Source: Pistricoccus aurantiacus
GTDB taxonomy: Bacteria > Pseudomonadota > Gammaproteobacteria > Pseudomonadales > Halomonadaceae
Assembly: GCF_007954585.1 (NCBI RefSeq)
Contig: NZ_CP042382.1
Span: forward strand, 1,488,001 to 1,552,000
Direction: 5' to 3'
DNA: 64,000 nucleotides
Below, in pieces: positions 35,828 to 43,562 of the stretch. A program made the position numbers and the translations under genes. The notes under the pieces were generated by a model. That model searched no databases. It was not told the origin of the DNA and saw only the letters and a program-made list of their open reading frames with translations. Within the stretch, counting starts at the first letter, position 1. Each line of letters begins with the position of its first letter.

Positions 35828-37411
35828 TTACCAGAACCAGATGACGATGATCGCGGTGACGACCATCAGCACCAGCGACTGGTAGCGATAGTTCTGCCAG
35901 GCCGGTTTGGCTGCCAGATCCTTGGACTCGTCTTTCAAGATCCGCGTTGTCCAGATCAGCTCATCGACTTCCTCGCCGGGCTTGTGCTGAGTCACCAGGC
36001 TGACGCCGATGATCAGCGCCAGACCGATGAAGAGCAGCACGCTGGCAGAATAGAGAAAATGAAAGTCCACCAGACCGCCTACCTGGATGGTGAAAAATCC
36101 CAGGATGCCGATCCCCAGGCCACCCACGAACGCGGCGAATGCGCCGGCGGGGGTGGCGCCGCGCCAGAGAATACCGACGAAGAAGATCGCGACCACCGGC
36201 GGCGTCACGTAGGCCAGGATCGACTGGAAATAGCTCCACAGGGACTGGAAGTGGATGATCTGCGGCGCCCAGAGCACGACGATCAGCATGACGGCCACGG
36301 TGGTCATCTGACCGATGCGCACCAGGGCAGCGTCGCTGGTGTGCGGCCGCAATGGTTTGACAAAGTCCATGGTCACCATGGTCGACACCGAGTTGAGAAT
36401 CGAATCGACGGTGGAAGTGATCGCGGCAATCAGCGCCGCCAGCACGATGCCGCGCAGCACGATGGGCAGCAGATCGAAGGCGATGGTCGGAAAGGCCAGA
36501 TCCGGCGTCTTCAGATCCGGATACAGCGTCAGCGCCATCAGCCCTGGCAGGATCATGAGAAACAGCGAGGTGAGTTTCAGGAAACCGGCGAAGATCGAAC
36601 CCCAGCGGCCGTGATCCAGGGTCTTGGCGCCCAGGGTGCGCTGCACGATCAGCTGGTTGTTGGCCCAGAAATAGATGCCGATGATCAGCACCCCGAACAG
36701 ACCGGGCCAGGGCAGGCTGGGATCGTCGATGGGCCGTATGATGCTCATGCCGTTTTCCGGGGCGGCCTGGACCATGGCGTCCCAGGAGGGGATCGCATAG
36801 AGCCCGGCAGCGAGCACCAGGGCCGCGCCGAGCAGCAGCACACAGGCCTGGATGGTGTCGCTGATCACCACCGCGCCGAGCCCGCCGAAGAATGACATGA
36901 TGCCGGCAAGTATCGTCAGGATAAGCACGCCGACCCAGAGATCGATGCTCGGGAAAAGCGTCTGGATCACCAGCCCCCCGGCGTAGAGCGCACCCGCGCA
37001 GTCGAGAAAGATACTCAGAAAGATCAGCATGCCGGCGAATATGTAGCGCGAGCGGGAATCGAAGCGGCGTTCGAGAAATTCCGGCATGGTGAACACACCG
37101 GAGCGCAGATAAAACGGCAAGAGCATGAAGATGAAGACGACCAGCGCCACCGCGGCAATCCACTCATAGCTGTAGACCGCGATCCCCGAGCTGTAGCCTG
37201 CGCCCGCCATGCCCACGAAGGAGGAGCCGGACATGTTGGTCGCAAACAGCGAAAAACCGATCATCGGCCAGACGAAGTTGCGACCGCCCAGAAAGAAACC
37301 GCCCGTATCCGATTTCTTGCCCCGGTTGAGCCATAGCGGGATGGCGCGACTGGCAATCAGATAGATGACGACGACAGTGATATCAATCCATGTGATATTG
37401 AAATCTTGCAC
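35828..37411 (-). CDS. Sodium/solute symporter, SGLT-like (SSS family)
   Basis: A 527-residue membrane protein with about fourteen helices. The first core helix reads SLFATNMSGSSFVGMAGAGYSSG, the sodium-site region of the family. FWANNQLIVQRTLGAKTLDHGRWG corresponds to the NQxxxQR segment of sugar-transporting members such as vSGLT. Likely substrate: a sugar. A variant of the LacI operator found at the glucosidase locus lies 57 bases upstream, which links it to alpha-glucoside use. It is first in a two-gene operon with a binding protein. Confidence 0.88.
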   Translation of the reverse strand: MQDFNITWIDITVVVIYLIASRAIPLWLNRGKKSDTGGFFLGGRNFVWPMIGFSLFATNMSGSSFVGMAGAGYSSGIAVYSYEWIAAVALVVFIFMLLPFYLRSGVFTMPEFLERRFDSRSRYIFAGMLIFLSIFLDCAGALYAGGLVIQTLFPSIDLWVGVLILTILAGIMSFFGGLGAVVISDTIQACVLLLGAALVLAAGLYAIPSWDAMVQAAPENGMSIIRPIDDPSLPWPGLFGVLIIGIYFWANNQLIVQRTLGAKTLDHGRWGSIFAGFLKLTSLFLMILPGLMALTLYPDLKTPDLAFPTIAFDLLPIVLRGIVLAALIAAITSTVDSILNSVSTMVTMDFVKPLRPHTSDAALVRIGQMTTVAVMLIVVLWAPQIIHFQSLWSYFQSILAYVTPPVVAIFFVGILWRGATPAGAFAAFVGGLGIGILGFFTIQVGGLVDFHFLYSASVLLFIGLALIIGVSLVTQHKPGEEVDELIWTTRILKDESKDLAAKPAWQNYRYQSLVLMVVTAIIVIWFW

Positions 37412-37467
37412 GATTAATCTCCATTTTTGGATCCCGAACGTCCTTGAATGTCACGATCGCCGCCGGT

Positions 37468-37481
37468 CTAAATCGTTTTAG
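37468..37481. promoter_or_regulatory. LacI-family operator variant upstream of the SGLT-like gene
   Basis: CTAAATCGTTTTAG. It differs from CTTAATCGTTTAAG at two symmetric positions, so the palindrome is preserved around the same central ATCGTT. It lies 57 bases upstream of the symporter start. Confidence 0.6.
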
Positions 37482-37692
37482 ATATTAGTGGCTGAATTTC
37501 ATCTCTCGGGTATTGGCTGTCTTTCCAGCTTACGCCTCCATCTGCAGCCTAAGCTCCAAGCGTGCTTATGCAGTCTAGTTCAATGAAGTTTCCGGTCACC
37601 CATTAACAATTAGTCGAAACTTGCTGATTCGAGCGTTGGGCGGTTCGGTATCGAGTTAATGCACTGAAGAAAGCCTAGGCGCGCTGGCGAAA
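37482..37692. other. gap between the SGLT-like gene and glycerate kinase
   Basis: Together with the operator and the repeat block this forms a 331-base region without genes. It should contain the symporter promoter; no confident -35/-10 pair was chosen. Confidence 0.35.
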
Positions 37693-37708
37693 AGCCCTTG
37701 GCGGGCTT
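37692..37708 (-). terminator. probable terminator of glycerate kinase
   Basis: On the minus strand AAGCCC-GCCAA-GGGCTT is followed by further T (TTTT in total) and then CGCC. The stem is only six base pairs. It coincides with the first of three tandem repeat units downstream of the gene. Confidence 0.5.
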
Positions 37709-37759
37709 GCTAAGGAGCCCTCGGCGGGTTCGTAAAGAGCCCTCAGCGGATTTGTAAAA
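37693..37759. repeat. three degenerate tandem repeats of 22-23 bases at the end of glycerate kinase
   Basis: Units at 37693-37715, 37716-37737 and 37738-37759 each read approximately AGCCCTCGGCGGGTTCGTAAAG. The last unit covers the stop codon and the last codons of the glycerate kinase gene on the minus strand. Confidence 0.75.
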
Positions 37760-38876
37760 AAAGCCGCAGGATGTTTTCGCAGCGATCCGCCATCAGCTCA
37801 CCGGAACGGGAGAGCGCTTCGTCGAGATCCATGGGGCCATCCGCCAGGGCGAAAGCGGCGGTGATGCCTTCTTCATAGGCGGCTTTCCAGCCGTCTCCCA
37901 AGCGCCCAGCCAATACCACCACCGGCACGTTCTTTGCCTTGGCGGCCCGGGCGATACCCACCGGGGTCTTGCCGGAAAGGCTCTGGCCGTCCAGTTGACC
38001 CTCGCCGGTGATCACCAGGTCCGCGCCGTCGAGCAGGGCGTCGAAGCCGACCTGTTCGATGACCAGTTCGATACCCGGGCGCAGCTCGGCGCCGAGAAAC
38101 GCTCGAGCGGCGAACCCCATGCCCCCGGCGGCACCGGCGCCGGCCAGGCCCCGATGATCCTCGCCCAATGACCGGGCGGCCAGGTCGGCGAAATGCGCAA
38201 GCGCCTTGTCGAGACGCTGAACGTCTTCCGGCGTGGCGCCCTTCTGGGGACCGAACACGGCGCTGGCGCCGCGCTCGCCGAGCAGCGGATTGTCCACGTC
38301 CACGGCGGTCTCGACGGTGAGTTTCTCGAGCCGCGGGTCTAGGGTGGACAGGTCCAGGGTAGCCAGGTTTTCCAGGGCGGCGCCGCCGGCGGGCAGCGCC
38401 TCGCCCTTATCGTCCAGCAGTTTCGCGCCCAGTGCCTTGAGCATGCCGGCGCCGCCGTCGTTGGTGGCGCTGCCGCCCAGGGTCAGCAGCAGGTGGGTCG
38501 CTCCGGCATCCAGGGCTTCGCGAATCAGTTCACCGACGCCGAAGGTGGTGCTGTGCAGGGCGGTGCGTTCCTCCCGGGAAATCTGCTGCAAGCCGCTGGC
38601 TTCCGCCAGCTCGACGAAGGCGGTGCGAGACTGGGCGTGCCAGCCCCAGGTGGCGTCGATGGGACGTCCCAGCGCGTCCTGTACCTTGGCCGTGCGCGCC
38701 TCCGCCCCGGTGGAAGCCAGCATCGCCTCCAGGGTGCCTTCCCCGCCATCACCCATGGGACAGCAAACCACGTCCGCCTTCGGGCAGGCGCGTCTGACCC
38801 CTTCCGCCATGGCCTTGGCGGCGGCGCTGGCGGGGAGAGCGTCCTTGTAGCTATCCGGCGCAATCAGAATCTTCAT
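37743..38876 (-). CDS. Glycerate kinase (GarK/GlxK type)
   Basis: A 377-residue enzyme that phosphorylates D-glycerate with ATP (glycerate 2-kinase family). The start at MKILIAPDSYKDALPA (38876) is the invariant family N-terminus; the frame extends upstream without support. Further signatures are VCCPMGDGGEGTLEAML near residue 35-50, LLTLGGSATNDGGAGMLKALG and VITGEGQLDGQSLSGKTP. No glycerate or tartronate pathway gene is adjacent. Confidence 0.94.
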   Translation of the reverse strand: MKILIAPDSYKDALPASAAAKAMAEGVRRACPKADVVCCPMGDGGEGTLEAMLASTGAEARTAKVQDALGRPIDATWGWHAQSRTAFVELAEASGLQQISREERTALHSTTFGVGELIREALDAGATHLLLTLGGSATNDGGAGMLKALGAKLLDDKGEALPAGGAALENLATLDLSTLDPRLEKLTVETAVDVDNPLLGERGASAVFGPQKGATPEDVQRLDKALAHFADLAARSLGEDHRGLAGAGAAGGMGFAARAFLGAELRPGIELVIEQVGFDALLDGADLVITGEGQLDGQSLSGKTPVGIARAAKAKNVPVVVLAGRLGDGWKAAYEEGITAAFALADGPMDLDEALSRSGELMADRCENILRLFLQIR

Positions 38877-39250
38877 CGATAATCTCTTGTGGTTATGGTT
38901 GTGGCAAAGAGCAGCCGCTGTAAAAAACGGTGTGTGAGGCAAAGCGCGTATTGTCATCGAAAGAGCTTACCCATTGCGCTTGGGTCTAGGAAAGCGAAAG
39001 GCGGGGCCGGGGAGCCTTTTTTGCGTGATACCGCTTATCAGAAAACCCGGCAGGCCTGCTGCGATGTCACGAACGCGAGAAATGTCAGTACGCCGATATG
39101 ATCGAACCAGGAAGACCTATCGCTGGATTATGCCTATGCTGGGAGTAGCCGTTTTTCGGGTGGGAGCTCTCTCATCATTTCATCAGGCGTCTCGCTACCG
39201 GCCGCGCCAATGGCGACGAACCGGGATGACGCCGTTATCGGAGAAGCGCC
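38877..39250. other. 374-base divergent intergenic region
   Basis: It lies between glycerate kinase (minus) and a lipoprotein gene (plus). Several small frames cross it, but none has a ribosome binding site or a recognisable product. GGAGAAG at the right end serves the lipoprotein start. No hairpin or operator was recognised. Confidence 0.35.
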
Positions 39251-39802
39251 ATGCGCCGTATGTGGTTCCTATGCTTGCTGGGGCTGAGCCTGATCGGCTG
39301 TGTTACCGATTCCTCGTCGCTGCCGCGAAACGGCGCGCCTCTCGCTCCCGCCTGTACCTGGCCGATCACCGAAGAAGACACCCTGGCGTATTCCCGTCGG
39401 GCTATTGTCGCGCTCGAGGCTCAGGAGTTTCGTATCATCGATACGGATCTGTCCCTGGGCTTGATCAATGCTCAGCGTCAGCGGGTGCTGGTGGGCTATT
39501 CCAGCGCCGGTCGCAACGGCTGGGGTGGGGGCGGCGTCTTTGGCTGGGCCGGCTCCGGAGGTGGGGGTGTTGGCATTGGCCTGGGGAGTGGCGCCGGCTT
39601 CGGGGGATACGCCGCGGATCCGCTGCGGGAGGAGCGTTTGACGCTGCTGATCGATAACGACACGGCCAGGCTTTCCCGCAATATTCGCATCATCGAGGCG
39701 GACGGCTGGGTACGCACCAGCCACGCCGGCGCCAGTGAGGATTTCTGCCGCGAACTGCGTCAGACCATCGAGGCATCCCCTGTTCGAGAGGTGCGACCGT
39801 GA
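39251..39802 (+). CDS. Hypothetical lipoprotein with glycine-rich segment
   Basis: A 183-residue protein with a lipoprotein signal: MRRMWFLCLLGLSLIGC, with Cys17 as the predicted lipidation site. The middle (about residues 90-120) is very Gly-rich (GWGGGGVFGWAGSGGGG and following), perhaps a flexible or membrane-associated loop. The pattern of a beta-rich region before it and a C-terminal acid-Cys end (EDFCRELRQTIE) is not assigned to a family. It overlaps the next lipoprotein gene by four bases, so the two are probably made together and may form a complex. Confidence 0.75.
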   Translation: MRRMWFLCLLGLSLIGCVTDSSSLPRNGAPLAPACTWPITEEDTLAYSRRAIVALEAQEFRIIDTDLSLGLINAQRQRVLVGYSSAGRNGWGGGGVFGWAGSGGGGVGIGLGSGAGFGGYAADPLREERLTLLIDNDTARLSRNIRIIEADGWVRTSHAGASEDFCRELRQTIEASPVREVRP

Positions 39803-40203
39803 CGTTCTTGATGAAGGGCTTTAAGGCGTTAGGATTCAGCTCCATAACGCATTGGCTGGGTATCGTCGGTCTGACGCTGATGCTGACGGCTTGCGCCACA
39901 TCTCGGCAGCCGGCGGAACCGCGAATCGTTACCCTGGCGGTGGCGCCCGCGGCGGTATTCAAGCCGACCCTGGTGATGCTGGTGGAGCAAGGCTATGTGA
40001 TCGATCTGGCGGATCCGAAGCTAGGACGCATCGATGCGCAGTTGGCCGAAGGTGCCGGCTATCGTCTGCGCTGGGATATCGAGGACGCCGAAGGTGGTTC
40101 CCGGATCGGCGTTCGCGGCTGGAGTGGAAGTGGGCCCTTGGCGCCCTACGCGCTGGACCCACTGCTGGTGGAGTTGAGTTCACGGCTGGGGCTCGGCCCC
40201 TGA
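39799..40203 (+). CDS. Hypothetical lipoprotein, partner of the preceding gene
   Basis: A 134-residue protein starting at GTG (39799), overlapping the previous stop as GTGA. The signal contains LMLTACATS, with Cys33 as lipidation site. The mature part (VEQGYVIDLADPKLGRIDAQL) resembles, in spacing, the corresponding part of the preceding lipoprotein (EAQEFRIIDTDLSLGLINAQ), which suggests that the two are distant paralogues. Function unknown. Confidence 0.72.
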   Translation: MTFLMKGFKALGFSSITHWLGIVGLTLMLTACATSRQPAEPRIVTLAVAPAAVFKPTLVMLVEQGYVIDLADPKLGRIDAQLAEGAGYRLRWDIEDAEGGSRIGVRGWSGSGPLAPYALDPLLVELSSRLGLGP

Positions 40204-40207
40204 GGGG

Positions 40208-40633
40208 CTACCCCGAGAAATCGATGGCGTCGATCTGCGCCAGAATGCGGGCCCGCATGTCCGCCTGCTCCTCCAGCGTATAAGCCACCGCCTCGCCGTG
40301 GCCCCACACCGGCCCTGGCCAGGCGTCGTCGTCGCGTTTGCGTATCACCACATGCAGATGTAGCTGCGTGACCTGGTTGCCCAAGGTCGCCAGGTTGAGC
40401 TTGTCGCCTTCCAGGGTGTCTTTCATGGCTTGGCCCAGCAGCGTTGCCTCTCGCCAGAGCTGGGTCTGATCTTCCCGGCTCAGCTCGAATACTTCGCTGA
40501 TATCACGACGAAGCGGCACCAGTACCAGCCAGGGGAAGCGACGATCGTTCATCAGACGCACCTGTGAAAGCGGCAGGTCGATGACCGGCAGAGTATCTTC
40601 CACTAGACGCGGATCCAGAGGCAGGTCGTTCAT
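40208..40633 (-). CDS. HIT-family hydrolase or transferase
   Basis: A 141-residue histidine-triad protein. The active-site motif is QLHLHVVIR (HxHxx), preceded by the strand FPWLVLVPLRRDISEVFEL. The start at 40633 has AAGGAA upstream. HIT proteins act on nucleotide phosphoramidates or dinucleoside polyphosphates; this short proteobacterial form has no assigned substrate. It converges on the lipoprotein pair, four bases apart. Confidence 0.9.
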   Translation of the reverse strand: MNDLPLDPRLVEDTLPVIDLPLSQVRLMNDRRFPWLVLVPLRRDISEVFELSREDQTQLWREATLLGQAMKDTLEGDKLNLATLGNQVTQLHLHVVIRKRDDDAWPGPVWGHGEAVAYTLEEQADMRARILAQIDAIDFSG

Positions 40634-40717
40634 TGTCGAGTTCCTTGAGTCAAAAGCTTGTAGCGCCAGAGCGTTACCTCGATCATGCTGGATTCGCCAA
40701 CGCTTGGAAAACTTTGC

Positions 40718-41512
40718 ATGTCATCGTTCGAGGTTGTTTCTGGGTCGCTGGGAGGGTTGCTTCAACAGCCCTGGTTCGAAGCCGTGGTACTGGTGTTTGT
40801 GGGGCTGCTGGCGGGTTTTATCAACGTGCTTTCCGCCGGCGGTTCGATGCTGACCCTGCCGCTGCTGATGTTTCTGGGGTTGCCGCCTCAGGTCGCCAAC
40901 GGCACCAATCGGATCGCCATCACCCTGCAAAGCGTTTCCGCGGTGGTCAATTTCTGGCGGGCCGGAGCGCGGCATCTCGCCCTGAGTTTGCGGCTGAGCG
41001 TGCCTGCGGTGATTGGCTCGCTGCTGGGTGTCTGGCTTGCTCTGAAAGTGTCGGATGCGCTGTTCGAGGCGGTGCTGATCGGCGTGATGGTAGCCAGCGC
41101 CGCCGTGATGCTGCTGCCCCAGCCGAAGCTCGATACCCGGCCGCTGACCCGGGAGCGGCTGACGCCGGCGATATACCTGGCCATGTTCGCCATCGGCGTC
41201 TACGGCGGCTTCATTCAGGTCGGCGTGGGGGTGCTGTTTATTGTCGTGCTTTACCGCATGCTCAAGATCGATCTGGCGCAGATCAACGTGTTCAAGGTAC
41301 TCATCATCCTGATCTATACGCTGCCGGCGCTGGGATTATTCGTGTATCACGATCAGGTTCGCTGGGGGTACGGGCTACTGCTGGCGCTAGGCAGCGTGTC
41401 CGGTGCCTGGATTGCAGTGCGAGTCAATCTGAGTGCGCAAGGCGCGCTGTGGGTGAAATGGCTGACCCTTGCGGTGATTCTGGCTATCGTTTTACGCTTG
41501 TTGTTGAGGTAA
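40718..41512 (+). CDS. TauE/SafE-family sulfite or organosulfonate exporter-like protein
   Basis: A 264-residue membrane protein with eight predicted helices and the duplicated TauE/SafE motifs: AGFINVLSAGGSMLTLPLLM with ANGTNR in the first half and YGGFIQVGVGVLFIVVLY in the second. The start at 40718 is preferred (weak TTGGA nine bases upstream) over ATG 40685. Members export sulfite, sulfoacetate and other small anions; no sulfur gene is adjacent, so the substrate is open. Confidence 0.85.
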   Translation: MSSFEVVSGSLGGLLQQPWFEAVVLVFVGLLAGFINVLSAGGSMLTLPLLMFLGLPPQVANGTNRIAITLQSVSAVVNFWRAGARHLALSLRLSVPAVIGSLLGVWLALKVSDALFEAVLIGVMVASAAVMLLPQPKLDTRPLTRERLTPAIYLAMFAIGVYGGFIQVGVGVLFIVVLYRMLKIDLAQINVFKVLIILIYTLPALGLFVYHDQVRWGYGLLLALGSVSGAWIAVRVNLSAQGALWVKWLTLAVILAIVLRLLLR

Positions 41513-41608
41513 ATGAGGAAATCATGGTAAATCATTGAATTACCGGTAACGCGACTGTCGTATCGCTGCCGATTCAAAACGCTTGATCCAAGGAAAGAGG
41601 AAACGTTC

Positions 41609-41740
41609 ATGAAAAAGATACTGTCACTCGTGTTTCTGTCGCTGTTCACCGTCTCACTGCTGAGCGGCTGCAATACCTTCCGCGGCGCCGGCGAAGATAT
41701 CGAGCGAGGCGGAGAAGCGGTTCAGGACGCGGCCAGCTAA
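41609..41740 (+). CDS. Entericidin-like small lipoprotein
   Basis: A 43-residue protein with a purine-rich AGGAAAGAGG before the ATG. It has a lipoprotein signal (MKKILSLVFLSLFTVSLLSGC, split here only by its predicted cleavage before Cys21), then the short sequence NTFRGAGEDIERGGEAVQDAAS, the hallmark of the entericidin EcnA/EcnB family. Entericidins form an antidote/toxin lipoprotein pair in enterobacteria; here a single member is present. A perfect terminator follows. Confidence 0.88.
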   Translation: MKKILSLVFLSLFTVSLLSGCNTFRGAGEDIERGGEAVQDAAS

Positions 41741-41765
41741 GCATTAGCGCGCGGTCATCCCACTA

Positions 41766-41799
41766 GACGAGCAGGCCTTCGGGCCTGCTCGTCTCTTTT
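41766..41799 (+). terminator. rho-independent terminator of the entericidin-like gene
   Basis: GACGAGCAGGCC-TTCG-GGCCTGCTCGTC forms a perfect 12-bp stem with a UUCG-type tetraloop, followed by TCTTTT. Confidence 0.92.
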
Positions 41800-41813
41800 G
41801 TAATCGAGCCTCT

Positions 41814-42821
41814 TCAGGCGTACTTTTCCTTCCACTGCTGACGACTGATTTCCGTCTTGAGGATTTCCAGTATGTCCACCAGTGCCTGCTCGGTGATTCG
41901 GCTGCTGCGCTCGTCCACCTCGAGAAGCGTGTCCATGGCGTTCGAGGTGACACCCTCGACCAGGTTGCTGAATTCCGGAGAGCGCATACCCATCATCGCT
42001 TCGTTGACCAGTCGACAGACGATATCGCTCAGCGTGTCGTCCAAGACACGGCTCAGCTGTTCCCCCATCGGCAGGCGCCTCAGCCGCTGGATTTCCGGGC
42101 TGTCTTCCAGCGCGCGGCCGATCAACGCGCTGATATAGCGCATCAGGTCGCCTCGACGGTTCCGGTAGGCGCCATCCACCATGGTTTCGATGCGCTGGGC
42201 GATCTCGCGGATCAACTCCTCTCGGCGTGGCATGATCACCTGCTCGATCATTCGCTGGGACAAGGAATTGTCTTTTTGAATCTGCTGCTGCACGTTGCCG
42301 AGCAGGCGCACGGCGATCCGATCCGACAGCTCCTCCAGCAGGATGTCGTAATACTTGTAAAGGAAGTGATAGATCCACCAGCCGCGCATGTCGATGAGGT
42401 TCAGTTTCTGCAGCCGCAGCAGCAGCCCCAGGATCCGCAAGGCCCGCAGCAGGCGAAACCCGGCCAGGGGAATGCAGCCCAGCACGTCGTACCAGTGCAC
42501 GAAAGGGTAGAAGAACCAGCGATGGTAACGGCGTTCGATGATGGCCGCCGCCCAGCCGAGCAGCACATCGAAGATGAAGATCGACACGAAGACCAGGTCG
42601 ATCTCGTAGAAATTGGCGTGGATATTCTGCTGATAGGCTTGATAAAGCCCCGGTGCCACCGCCTCGAACGCCTCATTCAATGGCGGGATGATAAAAAAGC
42701 TATCGAAGAGCAGCAGCGTCAGGTTGATGCCCACCAGGACGATGATGAAGACATCCCAGGCCAGGTACAGCCATTCCGTGCCGGAGCGCTGTTGCGACTG
42801 AGAAAGAAAGGATGAAGGCAT
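41814..42821 (-). CDS. Membrane protein with voltage-sensor-like domain but no pore
   Basis: A 335-residue protein. Four hydrophobic segments lie at about residues 18-40, 72-95, 105-120 and 121-140; the fourth reads FRLLRALRILGLLLRLQK, with regularly spaced arginines as in an S4 sensor, and the second ends in an acidic-aromatic stretch. No selectivity filter or pore helices follow; instead about 190 residues of soluble, helix-rich sequence occupy the C-terminus. It might be a proton channel, a voltage-sensitive signalling protein, or an unrelated ion-transporter-like scaffold. No close family was recognised. Confidence 0.75.
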   Translation of the reverse strand: MPSSFLSQSQQRSGTEWLYLAWDVFIIVLVGINLTLLLFDSFFIIPPLNEAFEAVAPGLYQAYQQNIHANFYEIDLVFVSIFIFDVLLGWAAAIIERRYHRWFFYPFVHWYDVLGCIPLAGFRLLRALRILGLLLRLQKLNLIDMRGWWIYHFLYKYYDILLEELSDRIAVRLLGNVQQQIQKDNSLSQRMIEQVIMPRREELIREIAQRIETMVDGAYRNRRGDLMRYISALIGRALEDSPEIQRLRRLPMGEQLSRVLDDTLSDIVCRLVNEAMMGMRSPEFSNLVEGVTSNAMDTLLEVDERSSRITEQALVDILEILKTEISRQQWKEKYA

Positions 42822-42860
42822 GAAAGTTCCGTGTTGGCCGGGCGTGAATTCGATCGGCGA

Positions 42861-43445
42861 TCAGGAAGGGGAGGCTGGGTCATCCGGCGGGGTCCCGGCG
42901 CCGGTTTCATCGAGCCGGGACGTGCTGGACTTGGCCGTATTGGCGTAATGGGTCTCGTTGGTGCGACGAGTTGCTTCCTCCGCTTGCTTGCGGTGCTTCT
43001 TGCGCAGGGCGGCCTTTTCGAAACGCAGCTTCTGGGTGGGTGTTTGCAGACACAGCGGCGGCACTTTGGCGGGACGGCCTTCAGCGTCGACAGCGACCAT
43101 GGTCAGGTAGCAGCTGTTGGTGTGTCGAATCACTTTATCCGTGATGCTTTCGGCCACCACCTTGATGCCGATTTCCATGGATGAGCGCCCCACATGATTG
43201 ACGCAGGCCAGGAAGGTGACCAGTTCGCCCACGTGAATCGCCTGCTTGAACAACACCTGATCCACGGAAAGCGTCACCACATAATGTCCGGAGTAGCGGC
43301 TGGCGCAGGCGTAGGCCACTTCGTCCAGCTTTTTGAGAATGGCGCCGCCGTGTACCTTGCCGCTGAAGTTAGCCATGTCCGGCGTCATCAGCACGGTCAT
43401 GGTCAGTTCGTGCTGACCGGGAAGACTGTCGTAGCTCAGAGGCAT
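42861..43445 (-). CDS. Acyl-CoA thioesterase, hotdog fold (YciA-like)
   Basis: A 194-residue protein. The core has FSGKVHGGAILKKLDEVAYACASRYSG, the catalytic-helix region of acyl-CoA thioesterases, then VDQVLFKQAIHVGELVTF. A basic, Lys/Arg-rich extension (about residues 145-165) and a low-complexity Thr/Ser/Pro tail make it longer than YciA. It probably hydrolyses medium- or long-chain acyl-CoA in the cytoplasm. It ends 39 bases before the start of the voltage-sensor-like gene on the same strand. Confidence 0.88.
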   Translation of the reverse strand: MPLSYDSLPGQHELTMTVLMTPDMANFSGKVHGGAILKKLDEVAYACASRYSGHYVVTLSVDQVLFKQAIHVGELVTFLACVNHVGRSSMEIGIKVVAESITDKVIRHTNSCYLTMVAVDAEGRPAKVPPLCLQTPTQKLRFEKAALRKKHRKQAEEATRRTNETHYANTAKSSTSRLDETGAGTPPDDPASPS

Positions 43446-43562
43446 GAGATATCTCGTTCAATCGAAAGAGGAATGAAACGCTACGCCGTCTAGCGGCGGG
43501 CTCCTTGCATAGCATAGCGGCTTGCTTCCGGCGACGCATGCCGGAAGCAAGCCGTGATCTCC

